DNA of 64,000 nt from contig JAJHZJ010000252.1 in assembly GCA_023548195.1 (NCBI GenBank), positions 4,751,242-4,815,241 of the forward strand, in the 5' to 3' direction. The notes beneath the pieces are model-generated. The model did not search any database. It was given only the letters and a program-made list of their open reading frames with translations, and had not been told where the DNA came from. The stretch is from Bettongia penicillata ogilbyi. Lineage: Eukaryota > Chordata > Mammalia > Diprotodontia > Potoroidae. The translations under genes and the position numbers were made by a program. Positions 11,608 to 26,000 of the stretch are shown here, in pieces (the stretch's first letter is position 1; the number at the start of each line of letters is the position of its first letter).

Positions 11608-13953
11608 CTAATTTGATTCTCACAACAAACCTGTAAAATAGACATTACTATTGCCCTCACTTCAAATGGGGTCATACAGCCAGTGTGTGTCACAGGCAAG
11701 CCCAGAACACAGGTCCTCCCCTAACACTAAGTCTCGCTCTCCAGTCACTGACCTATATGCTGCTTTTCTGCATATTCACCAGGAAGAATTTAAACAAAAT
11801 TAGCTTTTTTTTCCAGGGATAGGGACATCCTTGATACTAACTACAAACCTGCCCTTTCTAATTTGTACATCTGGACACTGCCAGCATCCAGAGAAGGCTG
11901 TATTTCAAGGACCATGTAGTGAGCTCTATACATCACAATTACACATGAAGTTCAGAATCTACTTTCAAAGGCTATACCATCCTGGCAGTCAAGATGTTAT
12001 TGAAATGCCAAGTGTTACTGTAATAATACTCCTACAATTCACAACAAGCCAATGAGAGGCCCTGGGGTAGAGCAGAAAGGAGTAGATCAGAAAACCCTAG
12101 ACTTGAAACCCAACTAAGATCTTTATAACACTGCCTCAGAAATGCTGGAGGTATTTGATTCAGTTTTGTTTGTGATCATTTCTAGCTGATCTGTTGTTTC
12201 ATGACAGTGCTTAATGCATTTAAAGGGCTTAGTAAACTCATCTAACTGTTACAACAAAGAATTCTAAAACTGCAAGGAGAAATCACCATAGACATTTTCA
12301 ATAAATGGGTCCACATTATTTCCTAGGATGATTGCCTTTAGTTTTTAAAAACATTATTTGGACGGGGAAAAAAAGCAGCTCATTTGCTGCCTTCTACTCT
12401 CATATGATATACATCTGAAAATTATAGTTCCCCAAACTTAAGTTACAGAAATATATTAATTAAGGGAGAGCTCATTTTTAATTGTTTGGGTTTAGATGAG
12501 CTGAGTTAGATTTAAGATGTTTGTTTTATCAAGTTACAAATATTTTTTTTCACACTTTCCCACGCTTCTCTTGACAGAAAACCTTAGCAGCCCAAAGAAA
12601 ACCTTAGAGCCAGAGGTGAGATTTTTCAATGTTTATAAAAGATCCTAAGTATGTTTTAAGTTTCTAAAGTTGTCGTGTTTATCTTCAGTTCCTCAGCTTG
12701 ATTTACATGACTGCCTAGATGAAAAGTTGGGCTTTACAGTCCCTGCGTACATGACAAAATTTACTTGACATTTCAGAAGACAATGGGAAAAAAAATCAGC
12801 TAACTCTTAAGAGTGAGAATGAATGTGAAATGAAACGGGCCCCATTAATGGCAGAGAACTTCCACAAAATCCATAGTAACAAAGGGAAAGGAGAGGGAGC
12901 AGGTCAACTAGCAAAGGAAAAAAAACCCTCCTAAATATGGATCAGTTATTTGATGTTTTGAGTTGTTTATCCTCCAATTAAACCAGCACTCTGTTGGGTT
13001 AACCTCTATTTGACCTAATGGAGAGACAAGTTGTTTTTCTAGAGCTGGTCATTAGTTGAACTGTAACTGATATTCCCTTGATGGAAAAACTTCATTTACG
13101 TTGAAAAAGGAAAATCAATAAACAGAAGACCTGAGGACTAGTAAGTGTTCTGCTCTATCCCCATTCCATCCCACACTGGCAGAGGGGCAAGAAAGTTGGC
13201 AAGAGAGGGGGATAAAACAGAAAGAACAGCCATCAAATCAATCACCAATTATACAAACCAGGCGACAAAGAAGCAGGTCCCATACCTGGGAGAAGGCAAT
13301 TCCGAAAGCCACTCCAGCTATGATTCCCATATTGGTCTCCATAAAACTGGTCACCAGATCGTAACAACCCTGGGGGGAAAAGGGAGAGAACGTTTTATGA
13401 TACATGGCTTAGGAGATCCTGGATCTGGTTTAATTCCTGTGCATTTTTCACACTTCATTATATGAAATATGGTCTAGTCAATGTTAAGCCTGTGGAGCAG
13501 TAAAGGGTTTTTTTTTTTAATTAAAGGAATAATTATCTTAACTAGACCACCAAACTGAATGAAAATTAATATTTTAAAAATCATACTTACCAATTTAGAA
13601 ATCTATTTTCACTTTTAACGTGAAATCTATCACTCACTGGAAGCAGTATTCATATGAATAAACTCATAGAGCTATCCAAGTATTATATGAGTTCTAATCT
13701 GTGCTGTATTTGCTAGTTCATGTGCTCTTGGTGGATCTTAAGTCACTTGACTTCTTTGGGCCCAGTTTCCTCATGAATAAAATGAGACGGCTGAAGATAT
13801 AAGATGGGCTCTAGCTCTAGATCTATGATTCCAAGTAGCAGAACTGGGATATGTAACCATATCTTTTGATTCCAAAGCAGCCCTATTTCCACTATACAAT
13901 GATGTCTCTTGAGAAGTATTTCTACACTTTATATATTTTCTGTACTAGGCACA

Positions 13954-14013
<60 letters not shown>

Positions 14014-17000
14014 GAAAACCAGATGACGGGTTCAAACTGAATAGTCTTCATAGAGGAATTGGGCCTTCACCTGGACTTACTTAGTTGACATAGGAATTAG
14101 AGAGAAGGAAAAGGGCATTCATTCCAGGTTGAGACCAGAGCATGAGTAAAGTTAAAAGTCTTAGCTGAAGATGGAACATTTGAGGGTGTAATGGACTTAG
14201 AGCTGGAAGCGACTCGAAAGGCTATCTGGTTCAACTTCCTCATTTTACAGATGAGGAAACAGAGATCCATGGAGGTGGAGTGACTTGCACAAGGCCATGT
14301 AAGCAGTAAATGGAGGAGCCAGGATTTGAACTCAGGTCCTCTTTCTTAGAGTAAAGGTTCCTATCAGAGAGTAGTGAAAGTCAAACTTGCAAACAGCAGA
14401 TGGAATGACTAGAGCTCCTGTTTTATGGAAAGTAAAATTTAAAGCAAAGATTGGAAGGGTGTTGCCTGATTATGGGGACCTCACGTGCCAGGCTAAGGGG
14501 TCTGAACTCCACAATACAGATGAAAGGGAGTGATGGCGGGCTTTTTTTGAGGGGGAAGTCGTGAAGGGGTGGTGGTGGTAAAGGAGACAAAATTTAATTG
14601 TTAATTTGAGTTTTAACCTTGGTTGTTATGACTGATAAAGTTAAGTGACGCTTTTCTAAATGGATGATTTTAAACTCAGCTAGCTTAGAAGTAAAAGGAG
14701 TGTCGCTGCTTAGACAACATTTGCCCTTTCTGAGATCTGCCACGTCAATTTGGTCCAAGTGGAAAAAGACATACTTTGCGCCTGGCCTCATGACAAACAA
14801 ACAAAACCAAATGACTGTCTTTTTTAAAAATGTATTTCTTGTTGCCATTCTACATTTAACAAATATCAATTAATATGAACATTTCTTCATGAAAAGAAGG
14901 AAAAGAGGAATATGCATGGGAACCATGACTGTACTAGGAATAACTCTTTAAAAACACATAAATTCTGCCAGCTGCAATATTGCTTATCTGTGCTCGAACC
15001 TCTATTTCCTTCTTTTCTTAAAAAAAAGTCCCCCTTTTCAATTAAGAAACCAAAGCACCCCACACTCTCCTGCATCACAAATGAGTCCTACCACCCTTAA
15101 CGCATCCACATATTGGACACACCTCTTCCGAACCGCAAACCCGTAACCTCTCTGCAGGGGGTTGGTAGCATGCTTCATTGTCGCATTATTCTGACTTCTT
15201 AAGTCTTTCAGAATTGTTTTTCTTTAAAATTTTATGGTCACTATATGAATTTTTCTCCTGCTTCTGTTCATTTCCCTCCACATCAGTTCGTACGTCTTCC
15301 TAGATTTCTATGAATTCATATCTTTTATCACTTGTTACAATTCAATAATATTTCACTACTTTCATACGCCACAATCAGTTCAGCTGATTTTCCAACTGGT
15401 CAATATCCACTTTGCTTCTGTTCTTTTGCTATCACAAACTGTGCTCCTAGGAATGGTTTTGTACACAAGGGCCCTTGACCTTTGTTTTTAATGTCTTTGG
15501 AGTAGAAACCTAGAAGTCACATCTCTGTGTCAAAAATATGCATATTTGAGTGACTTTGGAGGTACAATTCCAACGAATTCTTGTCAAACAGACATTTAAG
15601 GTCCAAGATGTCAGTAATATTTTTAAAACTGATTTTATAATATGAATTGATAGACATTATGCAGGAGCAGGGATACAAATCTACTACAAAGCTCTTTCAG
15701 CATTAATATCATGTACTAATGATATTTTTAAAAACATTGCCATATTCTTCAGTCCACTTGAGACCATTCCATTTATTTCATTAAACAATCACTGTTCCAT
15801 CACTTATACAGCATAAAATTAAGTTAAACATCACAATTTTCATTTTAGAATTTATTCTATAAATGAAAGGGTATATAATTTGGCATTTTTCCATTCTTCT
15901 TGAAAGGCTATCAACTCAACTTTGCATAGAGCTTACATCTTCTAAAAACTAACAGTTACATTAATTCATTAGCCAGACTAAAGGTTGTGCTAGTTAAAAC
16001 AGGAAAAGCATGCTGCTGAGTAAATTTTTAAATAACATGTCTAATTTTAAAGCAAAGGAAAGCACAGTTTTCTGGTTTATCTTAATTTAGTTCCTAGCAA
16101 TTTGCCAGGCTAACATTTTCACTGCTTTCCCCCTTATTTTGCACATTCCCTGGGGTGTGTGAAAATTCCAGCTGAGTTATATCTCCTGACAAGTTGTATT
16201 TTACATGTCCACAATCTGTCATGCAAAGAAACCACATTAACTTAGCAACTACTGTATGACTTGTGTTTTCATCGCAATTGACAAACTCTAATCCCTAGTT
16301 ATTTGATGCAAATTTTAAAGGAAATAATGGAAATACCATTCAGAGGACTTTGCGAAGTTTTACTCAGTTTATAGTCGGCAATTGGGTTTTTAACTTTTAT
16401 GAGCATGGACATAATTCTATGCTGATTTTCAAAGAAAGAATAAAAAGAGGGGGAAAATGAATTTTCAAATAGTTTCTAAAAACAACAAAGCCTAGGATAT
16501 ATATTTTCTTCCTGACCATCACTGATGTCTCTCCCCCCAGGGATAAAAAATATGTATGGAATAAAGAATATAAAAGCACCGTTTGCTAACAATCCAGTAA
16601 ATATGCAAATACTGAAGCAAATTTTACAACCTAATGTTTGTAAAATCATGTAGGCTTTTCATAGTGCCACATACATTGAAAGACACCATACTGATCACCT
16701 TGCTTAGATCTGTCATTTTACAAAACAGGGGAGTTCAAGTGACTTTTTCAGAGATGAGAATGATAGCTATTGTAGGGATTGTGAAAAGACAGAGACAACT
16801 GGACACTATTGGTGAAGCTGTGAATTACTCCAACTGTCCTAGACAACAATCTGGAATTAATAAAGTGAACTAAAAGGTTGATTCCCTTTGACTCAGAGAT
16901 CCCACTGCTAGGCCTATGCCAAAAGGAGATTAAAGATAGAAAGTTCTCAAATACACCAAAATATTGAAAAAAGCACTTTTCTATAAGAAAGAACTGGAAA

Positions 17001-20000
17001 TGCTCATCGACTGAGAGAGCGGCTAATTATGGTAAAAGAATAATTACTGCTTGATAAGAAACAGTGAATATGAAGAACTCAGAGAAGCAAGAGAAGACAT
17101 GAATTTGCCAAGTTAGGAAAACAATATACACAGCTAACCATTAAATGACTTTTTTGAGCTCACCCACAAAGCCATTGACAGAGCTAGAACTAAAGCTAGG
17201 CTTCTTGGGCTGGGGGAGTTGCTTTCCAGTATACTGACCTGCTTCCACTTTATCAAAAACTTTTGTCTCAGAATTGCTTTAAATGATAAACTTCACTAAG
17301 GGCAACACTAGCCGAAACTGTACAAACCCGACTGACATTCATCCTTTTGGAAATGTGCACAGTAAAGAGCAGCTGCATTAAAACCTTAGCAGTCCAACAC
17401 TTTGGGTGCATAGCTGATAAAACCAGTGTCTCAGAACTGTGACATTTTTATGTTAGTTGCAAAGTGGAGCAGAGGTGATACAGATTTCTAGACCTAGGCC
17501 CTCTCCCATGGAGCTGCACCTGTTTTTTGGCCACTTCTTAAAGGACATATGCTCTGTCTCCTTGCTGATGGATTGGTCTTGTTGGGATGGTGCAGACTCA
17601 TTGATCTATCTTAGAATTCTAGATTCTGAGCTAGGAGGGACCCTGGAGATCAGCCAGTCCAGGCGTCTCACTGCACAGATGAGAAAGCTGGAACCCAGTG
17701 TGTTAAAGGGACTTACTAAAGGCCACACAGGCAGCAAGCATGAGAAAATAAGTCTTTGCTTCATAGCTATATTTACCCTTTTGTGCTTTTGATGTAAAGT
17801 GTTTGCAAATTGTACCAATGCTCACTAATATTTTATTTCTTTGGATGGGGAGGATAGAAATGCCTCAATGCCTCCATTTCACTGAATGTCCTTTCTTCAC
17901 TTCTGATTAGGGCCAAGTTTGCAGGACATGATATTTTGGGTTACATCGTGAGCTCCTTTGCCTTTGCTGTTGAGTTATTTCAGCTGGGTCTGACTCTCTG
18001 TGACCCTATGTGAAGGTTTTCTTGGCATAGATCCTGGAGCAGTTCACCATTTCCTCCTCCAGTTCATTTTACAGGTAAGGAAATGAGGCAAAGAGGGTTA
18101 GGGGACTTGCCAGGGTCACACAGCTACGAAGGGTCTGGGACGGGATTTGAACTCGTGAAGATGAGTCCTTTTTCTTCCAAGCCCAGTGCTCTTACTCTCT
18201 ATGCCACCTTCACTTCTGGAATATGTTATTAGACTCTGTGTTGTGATTTCCACTAGGTAAGCACTTAACAAACGCTTATTGATGGTCCTGCGTCGTCCCT
18301 ACTTTTCCTTCACACTCAAGAGGTTTTCTGGCTGCTTTCAAAATGCACTTGTTGCTGAAATTGCAAGACTTAACTACGAACATGTCTTGGAATTTGAAGT
18401 GTCCTTTATATTCTGGTAGTGGCCTGTGGGTTCTCTCAGTCAAAGCTTTTCTGGCCTATATTGAGAAGTACTAGGCAGTTTCCTAGAATTATTTCCTGTT
18501 ACTCCCATCTTCCTCATTTTACCTCTAAGAATTCTTGATTTCCTTCAAGACTCAGTTCGAATGACACCTTGCTTAATCACCCCAGCTACTACCTGCCTCC
18601 TGCCAAAGTCACCTTGCAGCTTTTTTGTAGAGGGGTGTGTGTGCTGGGGGTGGGGGTGGGGGTGGGGTCTCAATGGACAACTTAAGATTGTTGGAAGCAG
18701 TGACTATCCCCTTTTTTGACCCCTGGTACCCAGCACCCAGTAACTCGCTTAATAAATACTTGTTGCTGGTTTTAGGTATAACTACTCTGTATAACTAGTA
18801 CAGAATTCCTTTCTTTGGAGATTCTGGTGCTGGAGAAGTCTGCGGACAAGGCTGCATGACCAAAAAGGGTCTGCTTGTTAAAAAGTAAAGTGTTTGATGA
18901 AAAATAATGAACACCAGTACAAACAATGTGATTTTCTCATTACCCAAAAATATTCAAGCTAATTTAGCTAAAGGTATAAAATAGGATCATTTTTTGGTCA
19001 TTCCATCTAAGGCTTCAGGATGCTCGATTTGCCCCTTACGTGGTCACATCATGCACACACTCCACGCTTCTCGTTCTGCTTTCATCATTCTGACTGTCCC
19101 TCGCACCTGGAACGCTATACCACCTCCGCTCTGACCACTGACCTCTCTCTCAAATCCCCTCCTCTACAAAAAGCCTTCCCTAGCCCCTCCAAACATCAGT
19201 GCCTTTCCTCTGTTAATGATTTCCAATTTCTCTAGCTATCTTTTGTATTATTTGTTTCCCAGATGCCCCCACCCTCCCCCCACCCCCATTGGAGAATAGG
19301 CTCCTACAGGAAATGTCTTTTTTGTATCCTCAGCACTTAGTGCAGTGCCTGGCACATAACAGAAGCTTCATAAATGTTTACTGAATTGAACTGAATTTTG
19401 CATTATTTCATAAGGATCTTTCCAGATTTCTTTCCTGATTCTTATCCATTTTTACTGCGTTATAGTATTCCCTTATACAAATGCACGAAAATGGATTTAT
19501 TCATTCCCCTACTGTTAGACATTTAACTATCTATCTATTAGTGGTTAAATTCGAAGGCCTCTTCTCCATCCTCACTGTTCTGGATTCCTCTCGATCACCT
19601 GACATGGGGGACGTATTCCCTCCTTGTTCTCTCTACTTTCTCCTCCCGTGTGTGACCGTGCTTTATCCATCTCCTTTACAGGACTCTCAATCGAGACCTA
19701 TCCCTTAGATGTGGGTGTATCCCAGCCTTTATCTCTTTTCTCTCTATACTCCTTCTTGGTGATCATATCTGTTTTCATCAGTTCAACAATAATCACTATT
19801 CAAATAACTCCCAGATTTACAGATTTCCAGCCCTCATCTCTCTTCCAAGGTCCAGTCCCAGATGGATATTTTCACCTGGAACAACCAACAGGTATTTTAT
19901 TAATTAGGCCAGGCATTATTTGTGCCAAATGCCCAGGATATAAAGAATAAGACGATTGCTCTCTCAAGTGACTTACGTTCAAGCAGAGGCACACACAAGT

Positions 20001-23000
20001 ACATAAATATTTATATACAAATAAATATACAAATAAGGCAGCTTGGGAGGAAAAGCATTAGGGGAAGGAAGGACAGGAAGGGATTCCTGTTGGTGGTGCT
20101 TAGGCTAAATCTTGTAGGAAAAGAGCAATTCTGCAAAAAGGAGGCAAAGGAGAAGTTATGAGAGAGGGAGCAGAGAGGGGCCAGAGATGGAGTCCTGTGT
20201 GTAGGAACAGAGGGAGGGCAAAGTGAGGCCAGCTTTAAAAGCCGAAGGCACTGGGGAGCCACTGGTGTTTACTGGGTAGGGGAGTGCAAAGACTGGTGTC
20301 ACTGTGTGTTCCACCGTGGGGGATGGATCAGGGCAGAGAGGCACTGGAGCCACAGATACCAGTTAGCCTCACTGCACTACTCTAGGTAAGAGGTGATGGG
20401 GGCAGTTCCTTGTGAACAGAGAGAAGGTGTCAAACGTTCAGATGTGTGGAGGCAAAAAAGAACAAAATCTGGAGGAGGGGAGGATAATGCGAACATAACA
20501 AATTTGGGCCACTAGAAGAGGCGGGTACTAGGGAAGTTTGCAGACAGGGAAAAGATAACGAATTCTATTGGGCACATACTGACTGTAAAATAACTCTAGG
20601 AAATCCCATTTAAAATGTGCAACAGTCAACTGGTGATACAGAAACTAGAATTCAAGAGATATATAGATCTGGCAGTCATCCCATATGGAGATGATAATTA
20701 AATCAGTGGGAGATGATGAGGTCCAGGAAAGAGCCTTTGGGAACACCCACTGTTGGAGCGTGGGATGGGGTGGTGAGCTGGGGATTGCAGAGTTGGACAA
20801 GGAGGAACACAACCAGAAGAGAACAGTGTCATAAAAACCCAGAGAGGAGAGGAGGAAAGAGTTGGTGACAGTGTCAAAAATAGTAGAGGAGTCAAGAAGC
20901 ATGAGGACTGAGAGCAGACCCTCAGACATGGCAAGAATGGCTGGTGATTTTGAGAGGACAGTTCAACTGAGTGACGAGGCCAGAGGCCAGAAAGCAAAGG
21001 GCTGAGGTGTGAGAAGGGAGGAAGCGAAGGCAACGAGTCTAAACAGTCTTTTTCTGAGAAAGGCTAAGAGATGTGGGGTAATAATTTGAGGGAATGGTAT
21101 GGTCTGTTGAGAGATTTTTTTAATGTGGTAGACTTGGACATGTTAGAAGGCACTAGGGAAGGAATAAATAGGGAGAAGTTGAAGATTACAGAGAGAACAT
21201 GATTGCAGGGCTAGCATACTAGGGAAAATGGGAGGGGGTGGGATCAAGGTGTAGAAGAGTCAGCCTTGGCAAGAAGAGAGGCAAGTTTATTGTCAGAGCG
21301 GGAGAAAAGAAGCAGACAGGGAGCTGGTGCCAAGGGATTATGTAATAAAGAGAAGAGAGCAGAGCTCACAGCAAACGGCCTTGCTTTTCTCACTAAAGTA
21401 AGTCAGAGTCCTCAGCTAAGTAAAAGGTGGGAGGGAGAAGTGTGTGAGTCTTGAGGAGAGAAGAGAGGGTTTCTAATAGTTTCTGTGGGGAGTGAAAGAG
21501 GGACTCTATTAGGGACAAATAAAAGGGTCATGCTGCGATAATGGCTCTGCTGAAGCTGGATAACAGGAATTGAGAGTGTACCCAGGCAGGGTGGTTGAAT
21601 GGCTTCCTCGAGCTCCACTCAGCCGCGTGTGAGAGTGGAGGAGGCGGCTGGTGGAGCAATGGCAGGCTGAGGTCTGCCACGTGATGAGTACCGACAGGAC
21701 AGGAGGTCGGGTTCCAGAGTCAATAACGATGTGGAGCTGATGTGGTTAACTAGAGGGTAAGGGCTTGAGAAAGTACTCAGGGGTACTGGAAGGCCGGAAG
21801 TCTTCAGGATAAAGAGCAGCTTTAGGAGAGATGAGGCACAGGGAGAGGTTATGGAGGTTATGGTCAGATGGGGCAGGGTGGGCTTTTTGCTGGGTTTATC
21901 TGCTTTTGTTCTAAAGGGAATCAGGCGATTGTGATCGTTTGTGAAATCATCCACACGGCCACTGAAACCCCCCAGCGAAAGGGCGGTGCTTGGGAAGCGG
22001 AGGGAGATGAAGAGTCTCCTCTGAGGAGAGGAAGGCAGGACAACAGGATGATAAAAGAATAAAAGGCACTTCAGGCTTCACACATCCCAGGACTGAAAAC
22101 ATCACCTTCCACTGTTCCTCACTTTCCCACTTTTGTCAGAGGGATTACCGTCTTTCTTTCCAGGCACAAGCTCAGCGCTTCGTGGCTCTTCACGCGTCCC
22201 ATTCCTTTGCTTCCCATTCATGTGTCCACCACCCCAGTTCAGGGCCTCAGCACCTCGAACCTGCACAGCTCTAAGTCTCCCTAATGGTTTCTTGATCTCT
22301 TCTCCAAGTAACTGCAGGGTGCGACCACGTCACTCCACCCCTCAAGAATTTTCATTGGCTGCCTCTCACATGAAACACACACTCTTGCTTGGCAATAAAG
22401 CCCTCCATAATCCTAATACACACATACAGCCTACCACGTCCTAGCTCGTGTCACTCCCCCTCCCCCGGCTTACGCTGTGTGTGCTGTATACAGCATTCCA
22501 TTCCCATGTCTGCCTCAGTGATTACGGTCCAGAAGCCCTGAAACACTCCCCTCCTCACCACTGCCTGTGTGAATTCTTCAGTCCCTTCAAGGCTCTCCAG
22601 AAGCCATCTCCAGAGTGAGGCCTTTTCGGTGACCCAAGTTATCTGCTTCAGATATCTGTTATCTGAAGTTATCTACCTTCTTGTTATCCCAAGTTATCTA
22701 CCTTCTGCTTCAAATAACTTTGGTAGAGTTTTATAAGCTCCCATAGCTGAATATATACTTTCTATTTACTTATCCCTGGGTAAGTCGTAGCTCTCCATGT
22801 CTCAGAAAATATAAGCTCCTTGAGAGGAGAGGCTGTTTGGTCTTTGTATTCCCAGCACTCAATATAGTTCTTTAAATGTATGAGATTCTTAATAAATGCT
22901 GACTGAATTGTATGACCTGGAGCAGGTTAGAACCACTTTGTCTCCTCGTGTGTAAAATTGAGACAAGAGTTGTAACACATACTTCACTGGATTCTCATGA

Positions 23001-26000
23001 ACAAAGTGCTGTGTAGACTATAAAGCAGGACACAAGCATGAGCTATTATCATTTCCCTTGTTGCTCTCTGTCACACACACACGTAATGAAATTAAAACAA
23101 AAAAAAGTATGCTAGAATGAATAAAAAGCTTATATTTGCATAACATAGACAACTTGAAAAGTACTTTACAAAAGAGATTTACACAGATTAAAATGGGATT
23201 ATCGAAAATAGTTCTTTTAGACCATTGGTGAGCTGTCCCTTTAGCTCTGTCACATCTTTTGGCAAATTGAAATACAGAACCCCTTTCTTCCTCTTCTCAT
23301 TTCTACATTTTAAATTCCCTTATTACTACTAGATTCTCTTGGTGGCAGTCTTGTCCCTCTAATTTCACAGGGTGCAGGGAGTAGATAGTGAGCTGAGGAA
23401 AGGTGTGTTGGCTTGTTCCTACAGCACCATGAGTCCACTAAGGTGAAGGCTGACATTTCCAAAGGAACCACAATACTCGCCATCAGTCACCCTGCATCTC
23501 TCTTTCTCCTTCCGCCTGAGTGTTGGCCTCCAGATGTTAACACTCTCATGTTTGCAAAAGAAACCCAGAAAGAAAAGTGACATCTATTGCCTGGCATAAG
23601 TATACCTGTACACACTTGCTAACTCTAAAGCTATTTAGCTTTTTGATGGATTACGGAAAGAAGAAAAAGTGGACTGAACGAAGTAATGGATTCCTATATT
23701 CTTAATGTTTCGGAAAATGAGCATAGAATGAGGTACCAGAAACATCAGAACTCTGAGTCCCTTCTGTTGGTTTCTGCTTCCAACATCTTTCCCAGATTCA
23801 TGGATAAAAAAAAACCAAACAAAGCAAAACCTAAACCACCCCTCCTGAATCCCTCTCCCCCACTCACCCTGCTCTAATCTACCACATCAACTGGAGAAAT
23901 TATAAAGTTACTGAGGGGGAATTTTTCACAGGCCTCAAGGGAACAAACCTTTTGATTGACTTTAGTGGCAGCCACAGTCATGTTGCGCAGATCCTGGGGG
24001 TTGCAATCACTGGTATTCATGCAGCAGCTGGGAGGGATCCCGTGTTCCACAAAGTATGGGCTGGTACTCCAGTTAGTATAATTCTGAACACCACAGCAGC
24101 TCAGCTACAAAGGACGAAAACAAGAGTGGGGAATTACGGACATCGTGATCCCCTGCCCCGTTGTCACTGACTGTCTATAGGAAAGAGAGTGAGGTCGAGA
24201 ATCACGGAGTAGTTGTTCTCTAATTTTTTCACAATGACTTAATACCTCACTCACCACCTTCCTCTCGTCTCCAGCTTGAAGCTTATGGTAGCATCCATGT
24301 TAATGCTCCCTCAGACATCTTCTCCTCAACCAACAAAGCCAACAACCTCCTACTTCATTCCACCTCAACCATCTATAGGAGTGGTCAGATCCTGGGTCTC
24401 ACCATTACCCAGAAGTGTTTCATGTACACAATAAAAAGCTAGAACATTCTTGTATCTGCTAATCTACTATCACTCCATCTCCCTCCTCTATACCTCTGAG
24501 ACATTCGCTACATCACTGAGACCTCCTTTCATCCCTTAGTCCTTTTTTTTGAGTTATTACCTCCTCTCTGACTTTACTTTCCAATTTTGATGCTACTGTT
24601 AACCAGTTCAAGCCCATACTTTCCTGCATTCTTGAATTTCCTTGTCCCCTGGTACCATCACTACTCATATCTTACCAAATCCCAGCCATAAATCACTGTC
24701 ATAGTATGTCCAGTGTCCAGTGTCATAAATCACTGGATCCTCACTGTGGCAAGGCAATCATTCACTTCCTTCTAATTGGCTTTCTATACTGTTTCCAAAC
24801 ACAGGTTGTTCCAAACTCCCTTTTCATCTCCTACTTTTCTTCAAGAATTTTTTTAATTAAAATTTTATTTTTTTCAAATAGAGAAAAACCACCTTCCTTT
24901 CCTCCCACCCCAAACTATGAGAAAGAAAAGGAAAACAAAATCCGAGCAGCATATATTGTCAAGCTAACGAATTCTGGCATTGGCCAGAAAAATATGTACA
25001 CATCTCAAACTGAGCTCATAACCTCTCTCTCAGAAAGTGTGCAGCATATTTCACTAGGAGTCCTCTGGACTCACGGTTGGTCGTGGCATTTATCACCAGT
25101 CTTAAGTCTTCCAAAGCCTTTCATCTTTACAATATTGATGTTATTCTATCAACTGTACTCCTGGTTCTGCTCACTTCACCTTGCCTCAGTTCACAGAAAT
25201 CTACCCAAGTTTCTCTAACGGTCCCCAACATTTCTTATAGTGAGAACATGAAATCATTCCCTGTGATCTTCTCAGTCTCATCTCCCAGTCCTTCCTCTGA
25301 TGAAGCAGCTTTTCTCCTCATTAAGACCACTCCCCATGTGTACTCTTGGCTCCATCCCTCTCCATCTTCTCTAGCAGAGTACCTTCAAAACCACATTTTC
25401 TCTCTCTAATCTTCAGTGTCTTCCCTATCTACTGAATTCTTTGATGCTGCCTTCAAATATGACCAAGTCTTCCCAACCCTCACTTCCCTGGGCCCTACCA
25501 GTCCCTCAAACTATCATCCTATCTCCCTTCTCAATCAAACTCTTAGAAAAAAGCCATCTACAGCCATCTCATTCACTTTCTTTCATTCCTCAACTATCTG
25601 ACTTCTGGTTTCTGACTTCACCATTTAACTGAAACTGTTCGCTCTAACACTGCCAATTACCTTCTAAATGATGAAGCTGATGTTTTTTTTTTGTACTCAT
25701 CCTTCTCAACCTGATGCCTCCACTGAATGTCCTCTCCTGAGTTTTCCTAAGACTATTCTGCCTTGATTTTCCTCTTACCTATCTATCCAATGTTTTTTAG
25801 ACTCTTCAGCTGGACCATCACCCAGACTTTACCCCAAGGCTCTATCCTAGGTCCTCTTTTCATTCTCTTGGTGAACTTAAAAGCTGCCATGAATCTAATT
25901 ATCACATTAATTTAGATCACCACTGGATCAATATATCTAGCCCCAGACTCTCTTCTAAACTCCAGTCCCCACATTACCACCTGCCTATTGAATATATCAG

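Noticed and set aside
23952..24170. Plus-strand 72-codon frame opposite exon 5
   Set aside because: It is the shadow of TSPAN7 exon 5 on the other strand.
24706..25409. Overlapping plus-strand frames of 170 and 110 codons
   Set aside because: They run across the junctions of the L2 and nested L1 copies, so they are repeat-derived.
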